DNA of 11,901 bases. It comes from UBA1672 sp046542355. Its GTDB lineage: Bacteria; Pseudomonadota; Alphaproteobacteria; Micavibrionales; Micavibrionaceae. A program made the position numbers and the translations under genes. Location of the stretch: assembly GCA_046542355.1 (NCBI GenBank), contig JBKHBN010000043.1:1-11901 (forward strand), read 5' to 3'. Positions 1 to 5,290 of this stretch are shown here, in pieces. Numbering within the stretch: position 1 is the first letter of the stretch; each line of letters begins with the position of its first letter. The notes under the pieces are model-generated. The model searched no databases and was not told where the DNA came from. It worked only from the letters and a program-made list of their open reading frames with translations.

Positions 1-139
1 GTTTCAGATAGCGGCTGACGGTGGAGTAGGCACGGCCGAGATGGCGGGCGATGGCGACTGGCGCAAAGGAAACGGCAAGGGATGCATGGCGATTGCATTT
101 GAAATATGTAATATCCGTATTTAAATTCGTTGAATCTTT
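1..139 (-). pseudogene. Helix-turn-helix fragment, probably from a transposase or recombinase, running off the left edge
   Basis: On the minus strand an open frame runs from position 139 to the window edge, after a TAA at 142-140, with no ATG, GTG or TTG start in it. From about position 88 leftwards it encodes a segment reading VAIARHLGRAYSTVSRYLK. This has the spacing of a helix-turn-helix like those at the N-terminus of IS30 or IS481-type transposases or the C-terminus of serine recombinases. The first 90 bases are markedly GC-rich (about 63% by my count), unlike the AT-rich DNA that follows, so a junction near position 90 is likely. The lack of a start codon and the abrupt composition change suggest a broken remnant. 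The exact family cannot be told from this short piece. Confidence 0.35.
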
Positions 140-449
140 TTAGCTCTGAATGATTTATGATGAGAGTGGGGATATTTTCGTCCTTTTTCTTTCTTCGTTC
201 TCACCATTCATTCGGAGCTATTTGATGCCATTATCCCCTGACTTTCTATCTTATTTTTCTGATCTTGAAGATCCTCGTGCGCCGGATCGTAACCTTCGCC
301 ACAATCTTGAAGACATCTTTGCCATAGCCATTTTGGCCACGATCTGTGGTGCTGATAACTGGGTTGAGATTACGGCTTTTGCGCAAAGCCGCGAGGATTG
401 GTTGCAGGGCTTTCTGGAGCTACCGCACGGCATGTAAATCGCATTTGAA
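95..449. repeat. Short direct repeat flanking the ISAs1 fragment
   Basis: The 9-mer GCATTTGAA occurs at 95-103 and again at 441-449, on either side of the transposase stub. The surrounding 20 bases match at about 15 positions. This could be a trace of a target duplication or recombination scar, but a 9-mer match in AT-rich DNA can also be chance. Confidence 0.25.
225..437 (+). pseudogene. ISAs1-family transposase, N-terminal fragment
   Basis: The ATG at 225 opens a 70-codon frame whose product begins MPLSPDFLSYFSDLEDPR and continues through RHNLEDIFAIAILATICGA and a segment with NWVEITAFA. This is the conserved N-terminal region associated with DDE transposases of the ISAs1 (H-repeat) family. 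Full-length members are roughly 350-400 residues. This copy stops at TAA 435-437 just after LELPHGM, where relatives continue into a PSHDTF-like segment and the catalytic DDE domain. All catalytic residues are therefore missing and it cannot be an active transposase. I see no matching rest of the gene within the next kilobase. The frame could be opened further upstream to 150, but the ATG at 225 begins at the family's usual N-terminus. Confidence 0.75.
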
Positions 450-479
450 TTTCACAAAGAATAATTATTGAAATTCAAA
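444..479. repeat. Perfect 11-bp inverted repeat
   Basis: TTTGAATTTCA (444-454) is the exact reverse complement of TGAAATTCAAA (469-479), with a 14-nt spacer. It lies directly after the transposase stub. The stem is AT-rich and no U-run follows it, so it looks more like an element end or protein-binding site than a terminator. Confidence 0.5.
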
Positions 480-514
480 CGGTTAAATAATTTTAACGAA
501 ACCCCGGACAAGCG

Positions 515-540
515 AAAAATCCGTGATAAACGGATATTTT
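515..540 (-). terminator. Weak hairpin with T-run, possible second terminator for the ackA operon
   Basis: ATCCGT (519-524) pairs with ACGGAT (530-535) around a 5-nt loop, flanked by A-rich and T-rich arms. Read on the minus strand the stem is followed at once by a run of five T. It would act after the stronger hairpin at 583-608. The stem is short, so confidence is low. Confidence 0.3.
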
Positions 541-582
541 GCGTACGACCCAGGGTCTTTTTCAGCAAATCGCCAGCATAAA

Positions 583-608
583 AGACCCCTGCCTTAAAGC
601 AGGGGTCT
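583..608 (-). terminator. Probable intrinsic terminator of the acyl-phosphate operon
   Basis: AGACCCCTGC (583-592) and GCAGGGGTCT (599-608) form a perfect 10-bp GC-rich stem with a 6-nt loop. Transcription leaving ackA on the minus strand meets this about 115 nt after the stop codon and then reads a short TTTTAT stretch. The T-run is modest, so it may act partly as an RNA 3'-end stabiliser. Confidence 0.6.
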
Positions 609-723
609 CGGTTTACTTTCATATGCTCTTCTCAATATACAATCCAAATGCAATCGCCATGTGGGTATGTTCCGAAGACATATTTTTCTTTAGAGCTGCC
701 CTTATCGGAGAGGTATGCTGTTA

Positions 724-1881
724 TTAAACAGCTTGTCTGGAGAATGTGTTGTGCGCGCCGAGAATGTCTGTGGCATAGTGTTCCCATACGCTTTTGGCAA
801 TGCAGCGTTCTTCATTCGTAGGGATGACGTGACATTCAAAGTCAGGCATAAATTCCAGACGTTTCAGGATCATTTCGCGGATATTTGCTGCGTTTTCACC
901 AATACCGGCTGTGAATATCAGACCGTCAATACCGCCGATCGATACAGCCATTGCTGCGATATATTGTGCAGCTTTTAATGTGAAGTATTCGAGAGCAAAT
1001 TTGGCGCTTTTATCGTTGCTATCGGAGAGAACTTTCACATCATTACTGATTCCCGATAGCCCTTTAAGCCCGGATTCTTTGTTGATAAGGCGGTCAATAT
1101 CATCAACGCTATAGTTCATGTTGCGCATAATATAGATAAGGGCTCCTGCATCAATTGCGCCTGTGCGCGTTCCCATGGGCAGGCCGTCAACAGCCGTCAT
1201 TCCCATTGTGCTGTCAATGCTTTTGCCGTTTTCCAGTGCGCATAAACTTGCACCATTTCCAAGGTGAGCCACAACGACTTTTCCTTTTGCGAGATGCGGG
1301 TAGTCTTTTTGCAGTTGTGAGGCAATATAATCATAAGACAGGCCATGAAAGCCATAGCGCAAGACGCCCTTTTCAGCCATTTCTTTTGGCAGAGCAAAAT
1401 GGGTGAACAGGGGATCGTGGTCGGCGTGGAAAGCCGTGTCGAAGCATCCATATTGCATGATGTTGGGGATTTTCTCATCCAGAATGTCTACCGAGACCAG
1501 ATTGTGCGGCTGGTGCAAGGGAGCAAGGTGCGTAATGCTGTGCAGGTAATCCAGCGTATTATTATCAAGATAAGCCGGTTTGCTAAAGCGTGGCCCGCCA
1601 TGTACAACGCGGTGGGCAGCGGCTTTAATGTTTTCAAGTGGGAAATCATTATGCGCAAGCCATGCCAGCAGATGATCGATTGCATCTTCGTGCGTTCTGA
1701 ACGGGCACAAAGGAAGGTCTTCTGCTTCGCCTTGAGTGGTTTTGGCCTTGAAATCAGATTGTCCGCCGATTTCGGAGGCCAAGCCTTGAGCTAATAGCGG
1801 CAGATCATTGCTTAGACCGAAAAGTCTGAATTTCGCACTTGAAGAGCCGGCGTTAATGACTAAAAGATATTTTTGTTCCAT
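724..1881 (-). CDS. ackA: Acetate kinase
   Basis: The 385-residue product is acetate kinase, a cytoplasmic enzyme converting acetyl phosphate and ADP to acetate and ATP; related short-chain acyl phosphates may also be used. Family signatures run in order: NAGSSSAKF at 10-18 (phosphate binding), HRVVHGG at 90-96 with Arg91, LAPLHQPHN at 119-127 with His123, FDTAFH at 147-152 with Asp148, GFHG at 177-180, AHLGNGASL at 205-213, MGTRTGAID at 236-244 with Arg239, and GIGENAANIR at 326-335. These match the catalytic set of characterised acetate kinases. The frame could open further upstream, but the ATG at 1881 gives the family N-terminus. It overlaps the TAA of the preceding gene by one base (TAATG), which implies translational coupling. 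The length is slightly below the usual 400. Tandem TAA codons end the gene. Confidence 0.95.
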   Translation of the reverse strand: MEQKYLLVINAGSSSAKFRLFGLSNDLPLLAQGLASEIGGQSDFKAKTTQGEAEDLPLCPFRTHEDAIDHLLAWLAHNDFPLENIKAAAHRVVHGGPRFSKPAYLDNNTLDYLHSITHLAPLHQPHNLVSVDILDEKIPNIMQYGCFDTAFHADHDPLFTHFALPKEMAEKGVLRYGFHGLSYDYIASQLQKDYPHLAKGKVVVAHLGNGASLCALENGKSIDSTMGMTAVDGLPMGTRTGAIDAGALIYIMRNMNYSVDDIDRLINKESGLKGLSGISNDVKVLSDSNDKSAKFALEYFTLKAAQYIAAMAVSIGGIDGLIFTAGIGENAANIREMILKRLEFMPDFECHVIPTNEERCIAKSVWEHYATDILGAHNTFSRQAV

Positions 1882-3290
1882 TATTTGATTTTTCCTTTTC
1901 TGCGTGCATCGGCCATTGCTTTGGCTACGGCACATGAGAGTAAACGAGTTCTAACTGAGTCTGCGCGGCTGGTCAGGATGATCGGGACGCGCGTTCCCAG
2001 CATAATTCCGGCGGCGTTTGCTCCGCCGAGGAATATTAGTTGTTTGGCTAGTATATTTCCTGATTCGATGTTGGGAGCGACAAGAATGTCTGCATCTCCA
2101 GCAACGTTGGAAATAATTTTCTTGGTTTTAACCGCTTCAAGGCTGATTGCGTTATCAAAAGCCAAAGGACCATCAAGGTCGCCGCCTGTGATCTGACCAC
2201 GGTCTGCCATTTTGCAAAGGGCTGCTGCGTCAAGCGTTGAAGGCATTGAGCCTGTTACCGTTTCCACAGCCGAGAGAATCGCCACTTTTGGTTTGCGGTT
2301 TTTCTCTTCGAACAAGACGTGCCATAAATCGATCGCGTTTTGGCAGATATCGACTTTTGAATTTAGATCCGGTGCGATGTTGGCAACTGCATCTGTGATC
2401 ATGAGCGGTTTATGATAAGTGGGAACGTTTAGAAGAAAAACGTGGGAAATTCTGCGTTCTGTACGAAGACCTGCCTTGGAGGGGACTACGGCGCCCAGAA
2501 GCTCATCTGTATGTAAGGAGCCTTTCATCAGGCCTTCTATGTCTCCATTTACTGCCATTTGAACTGATTTTTCTGCAGAGTGGTGGCTGTGCTCGGTATT
2601 GACGATTTCCCAACCCGAAGCATCAACGGCGCTTTCCTCGATTGCAGCCTTAATGCGATCTTCCGGGCCGATGAGGACGGGGATAATCAAATCTTCAGTT
2701 ACAGCATCAGAGACGGCTTCTATGACACTTGCGCTCACAGGGTGGACAACGCCTACGCGCAATGGATCCCACTCGCGGCTTTTTGCCAGCGTATCTTCAT
2801 AGTGATATTTGCCGTGAACCGATATCATTGGTGTATCCGGGCGAAGTATCTTTATTTTACGGCGGGGAGCCAGAACAACCGCTGTTCCTTCCGCCAAGGT
2901 TTCGCCCTTGTCGTTTGTACAAATACAATCCAGAACAATGGTTTCGTCCTTTTTCTTTTTCTTTTTTACGGTTACTTTGGCCGTAATATGTTCATCGACC
3001 TTGATGGGCTGTTTGAATTTTATGTCTTGCGAGACGTAGCCTGTGCCAGGGCCGGGGAGCTCGGTTCCCAGAACTGTGGAGATCAGGTTTCCAGACCACA
3101 TACTGTGGCCAACCAGACCATTAAAGCGTGTTTTTTCCGCATATTCTTTATCCAGGTGAGTTGGATTAACGTCTCCTGAAACAGCGGCAAAGAGGTGAAT
3201 TTCCTGTTTGGTCAGTTGTTTTGTCACCTCTGCGGACATTCCGACTTCTATTTCGTCGAAAATGTAGTTTTCCAACATTTCTCTAGTCAT
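1881..3290 (-). CDS. Bifunctional MaoC-type enoyl-CoA hydratase / phosphate acetyl-butyryltransferase fusion
   Basis: The 469-residue protein joins two domains. Residues about 15-140 form a MaoC-type hot-dog (R)-enoyl-CoA hydratase with the catalytic pair in SGDVNPTHLD (Asp40, His45) and a following GLVGHSMWSG segment. Residues about 165-465 are a PTA_PTB phosphotransacylase with AVSDAVTED, MADRGQITGG, DGPLAFDNAIS, GDADILVAPNIESGN and LTSRADS. These resemble phosphate butyryltransferases as much as acetyltransferases. The known role of the second domain is to exchange CoA for phosphate on an acyl-CoA. The acyl phosphate would go to the coupled kinase AckA, giving ATP. The same fusion is annotated in other alphaproteobacteria. 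The start at 3290 has GAAAGG ten bases upstream; the ATG four codons later is possible. A hexalysine stretch (109-114) lies in the hydratase domain. Acyl-chain preference cannot be read from sequence. Confidence 0.9.
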   Translation of the reverse strand: MTREMLENYIFDEIEVGMSAEVTKQLTKQEIHLFAAVSGDVNPTHLDKEYAEKTRFNGLVGHSMWSGNLISTVLGTELPGPGTGYVSQDIKFKQPIKVDEHITAKVTVKKKKKKDETIVLDCICTNDKGETLAEGTAVVLAPRRKIKILRPDTPMISVHGKYHYEDTLAKSREWDPLRVGVVHPVSASVIEAVSDAVTEDLIIPVLIGPEDRIKAAIEESAVDASGWEIVNTEHSHHSAEKSVQMAVNGDIEGLMKGSLHTDELLGAVVPSKAGLRTERRISHVFLLNVPTYHKPLMITDAVANIAPDLNSKVDICQNAIDLWHVLFEEKNRKPKVAILSAVETVTGSMPSTLDAAALCKMADRGQITGGDLDGPLAFDNAISLEAVKTKKIISNVAGDADILVAPNIESGNILAKQLIFLGGANAAGIMLGTRVPIILTSRADSVRTRLLSCAVAKAMADARRKGKIK

Positions 3291-3778
3291 TACGTAAAAA
3301 CCTTTCGTATTTTAGAGTGTGGCGAATGCGTGATTCGATTATTTTAAAACGCAGAATTGGGACGTTACACGATGCTATACACTATGCGATGTGCTAGGCC
3401 GCCATTATTAATTGATACCTATAAAACATACATTGTCTTAAAGAGATGTTAAAAAGGGACAATATAGGATGTGTGATCGCTCCGTTCGTAGCAACCATGT
3501 GCCCGAGATTTTAGCATACAGGATTAAAATGGCAATATTTTGCAAGTGCGAAATGATCTAAATGTTTTATTTATCACCATATTTTTGTGTTTTTTGGCGA
3601 ATTAAGCTGTAAAAATATATCTTAGCGTTGGTTTTGTTTGCGTTAGTATGTTAAAAAGCCTTTTAGAAAAGAAACTAGGTTACACTCCGAACCTTTTACA
3701 ATAACCTTATTATTAAACGTAAGTTTTCTTTGTAATGTGTTCAGGAATATGGCAATCACAAAAATATGAGGAATGACT
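3291..3778. other. 488-nt divergent intergenic region between the hydratase-phosphotransacylase gene and dps
   Basis: No credible gene is seen here on either strand. The region must carry the leftward promoter of the acyl-phosphate operon and the rightward promoter of dps. Visible features are modest: TTGATACCTATAAA at 3412-3425 (one good half of an FNR-like site, the other half poor); a spaced ATTGTC/GACAAT inverted pair around 3433-3464; and AATAACCTTATT, a palindrome with 5-bp arms, near 3702. None is strong enough to name a regulator. The length and AT-richness allow for an undetected small RNA. Confidence 0.4.
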
Positions 3779-4222
3779 ATGAGCAACGATAATCTTACAA
3801 AAGCCATGAAAATTGTTCTGGCTGACACTTATGCCCTTTATTTAAAGACCCATAACTATCATTGGAATGTTGAAGGAGAGCGTTTTCTTTCTCTTCATAA
3901 TTTCTTTGAGGAGCAATATAACGATCTTGCGACGGCTGTTGATGAAATAGCAGAGACGATTCTCCAGCTTGGCCAGAAAGCACCGGGTTCTTTTAAGGCG
4001 TATATAGAACTTACGAATATAAAGGATGGTGATGAGAACGCCTCTGCACAGGAGATGGTTGCAGATCTAGCCAAGGATCAGGGTATTTTGATCGAAAGCC
4101 TTACTACTGCTTTGGAAGTTGCGCAGGAGATCGGTGATGAAGCGACTGCGGATCTGGCTATTGGGCGGATTGCTTATCACAGAAAAACAAAATGGATGCT
4201 GGAGGCTTCGGCTCAGGGCTAA
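3779..4222 (+). CDS. dps: Dps-family ferritin-like DNA-binding/iron-storage protein
   Basis: The 147-residue product belongs to the Dps (miniferritin) family: cytoplasmic dodecamers that oxidise ferrous iron with hydrogen peroxide, store ferric iron and protect DNA. The ferroxidase set is visible: His28 in HNYHWN, His40 in SLHNFFEE, Glu44, then Asp55 and Glu59 in AVDEIAET. The spacing is the same as in characterised Dps proteins. The length is normal for a short form without a long lysine-rich N-terminal tail, so iron and peroxide handling is more certain than DNA compaction. An ATG at 3773 is also in frame, but GAGGA at 3768-3772 abuts it and sits six bases before the ATG at 3779, so the latter is chosen. 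The gene stands alone with its own terminator. It is probably induced by oxidative stress or iron, but no operator is evident. Confidence 0.93.
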   Translation: MSNDNLTKAMKIVLADTYALYLKTHNYHWNVEGERFLSLHNFFEEQYNDLATAVDEIAETILQLGQKAPGSFKAYIELTNIKDGDENASAQEMVADLAKDQGILIESLTTALEVAQEIGDEATADLAIGRIAYHRKTKWMLEASAQG

Positions 4223-4252
4223 GCCTGCGTTTTCCATGTGTCGAATCAATAG

Positions 4253-4280
4253 AAACGAGCCAGTTATATGGCTCGTTTTT
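4253..4280 (+). terminator. Intrinsic terminator of dps, possibly bidirectional
   Basis: AAACGAGCCA (4253-4262) pairs with TGGCTCGTTT (4269-4278) around the loop GTTATA. The 10-bp stem runs straight into a T-run at 4276-4280. It lies 30 nt after the dps stop and about 33 nt beyond the end of the convergent AhpD-like gene, so it may serve both. Confidence 0.88.
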
Positions 4281-4310
4281 GTTTGCAATTCAGAAAAAGG
4301 GGGCACCGGT

Positions 4311-4649
4311 TTATTCAGAAAACTGCTCGTAGGCCTGCATGGCTTCGGATGCATACATTAATGAAGGTCCGCCGCCCATATATACGGCTACGCCCAGGGT
4401 TTCGGATATTTCTTCTTTTGTGGCTCCAAGGCGGATCAGCTCTTTCATATGAAATCCGATACAGCCATCGCAATGTGCTGCCACTCCCAAGGCCAGAGCG
4501 ATAAGCTCTTTGGTTTTTTCATCCAGAGCGTTATCTGCTTTTGCGCCCTTTGCCATAGCAGAAAATCCCTGCATTGTATCGGGAATTTCTTTTCTGAGTT
4601 TTGCCATGTTTGATGAGATATTTTTTGTGATCTCGATATAATCTTTCAC
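4311..4649 (-). CDS. Carboxymuconolactone decarboxylase / AhpD-like family protein
   Basis: The 112-residue all-helical protein carries the AhpD-like core: DEKTKELIALALGVA with Glu44, then HCDGCIGFH with Cys60, Cys63 and His67. In AhpD this CxxC-His-Glu set forms a thiol-peroxidase or disulfide relay. True carboxymuconolactone decarboxylases lack the CxxC, so a redox function is likelier here than aromatic degradation. The partner and substrate are unknown. The start codon is GTG at 4649, supported by a consensus AGGAGG (plus-strand positions 4657-4662) seven bases upstream. It follows the rhodanese gene by 59 nt on the same strand and probably shares its transcript. It converges on dps. The C-terminal MGGGPSLMYASEA segment is typical of the family. 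Confidence 0.85.
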   Translation of the reverse strand: MKDYIEITKNISSNMAKLRKEIPDTMQGFSAMAKGAKADNALDEKTKELIALALGVAAHCDGCIGFHMKELIRLGATKEEISETLGVAVYMGGGPSLMYASEAMQAYEQFSE

Positions 4650-4708
4650 GATTTAGCCTCCTAAGTGTTTGAATATCATGTATTTAAAATTTAAACTGTT
4701 ATGTTTTT

Positions 4709-5032
4709 TTATGAACTTTTGACCTCATAGCCTTGCGCGATCCATGATTCTATACCGCCCTCTAGATTATATACCACTTTGTCTGTAATGGCGCGGGCGC
4801 AAATCTCGCACACTTTGTTTCCACGTGTTCCGGCTTTGCAGTGAAAGACGATTTTCTTATCCGGGTTTTGCGGCAATATTTCCGGTCCGCAGCTTTTGGC
4901 CGGGACGAGAATAGATCCGGGTATATATGCGTCATTATACTCATCGATCTCACGGACATCGATGAGGATTGCTTCGTCGGCTTCAAGCCATTGCTTGAGG
5001 GTTTTTGCATCAATCAATTGCACATTATCCAT
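4709..5032 (-). CDS. Single-domain rhodanese-like sulfurtransferase
   Basis: The 107-residue protein is a single rhodanese domain of about GlpE size. It shows LIDVREIDEY (23-32), IPGSILVPA (37-45) and the active-site loop HCKAGTRG (64-71) with nucleophile Cys65 followed by the CxxGxR cradle. Such enzymes move sulfane sulfur from thiosulfate or persulfides to thiols or cyanide. No signal peptide is present, so it is cytoplasmic. Unusual extra cysteines are Cys48 and a CxxC pair (Cys75, Cys78) just past the active loop, which could form a disulfide or pass on persulfide. AAGGAG precedes the ATG by nine bases. It is the first gene of a probable two-gene unit with the AhpD-like gene and is transcribed divergently from cydA. 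Its physiological donor and acceptor are not known. Confidence 0.88.
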   Translation of the reverse strand: MDNVQLIDAKTLKQWLEADEAILIDVREIDEYNDAYIPGSILVPAKSCGPEILPQNPDKKIVFHCKAGTRGNKVCEICARAITDKVVYNLEGGIESWIAQGYEVKSS

Positions 5033-5127
5033 TAAAAAGAACTCCTTAATTTATTTTGTAATTAGCGGGAACGCAGAGATCATCCCTCTTGCCAAAGGGT
5101 GGGGCTAAGGGTGCAATGCCACTGGCT

Positions 5128-5165
5128 GTCATATTATGACGTTCGTTTGCGCAAGTCTATACACT
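5128..5165 (+). promoter_or_regulatory. Candidate cydA promoter with two palindromic operator-like sites
   Basis: A possible sigma-70 promoter reads ATGACG (5136-5141), 16-nt spacer, TATACA (5158-5163). GTCATATTATGAC (5128-5140) is a perfect 13-bp odd-centred palindrome overlapping the -35. TTGCGCAA (5147-5154) is a perfect 8-bp palindrome in the spacer. A protein bound at either would be expected to block the promoter. The same 170-nt gap must also promote the leftward rhodanese gene. The palindromes are directly seen; their regulator is unknown. Confidence 0.4.
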
Positions 5166-5290
5166 CTAAGCACTACTTATGATTATGTTGTGGGGATTGT
5201 TTGAGAAAAAGGTTTACTCTTATGTTTGTGCACAGGATAATCTTTTTGTCTGATAGCAGGTTATGTGTTGTAAATGTCAGGGATAAAATT

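Noticed and set aside
539..727. A 62-codon plus-strand frame downstream of the ISAs1 stub
   Set aside because: It spans the terminator hairpin and runs into ackA from the opposite strand, with no motif or ribosome site.
1345..1794. A 149-codon plus-strand frame within ackA
   Set aside because: It is the complement of conserved acetate kinase codons; its translation resembles no family.
2580..3179. A 199-codon open frame on the plus strand opposite the fusion gene
   Set aside because: It is antisense to strongly conserved hydratase and phosphotransacylase coding sequence, has no recognisable motif and no good ribosome site.
3412..3425. FNR-box-like TTGATACCTATAAA
   Set aside because: Only one half-site fits; the second half differs from ATCAA at two positions, so it is not called as a site.
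5201..5290. An N-terminal extension of CydA beginning at TTG 5201 or ATG 5222
   Set aside because: Homology to CydA starts at the ATG at 5291, which has its own ribosome site. The extension would put non-family residues before the first helix. The ATG at 5222 does have AAAAGG upstream, so an untranslated or leader role cannot be fully excluded.
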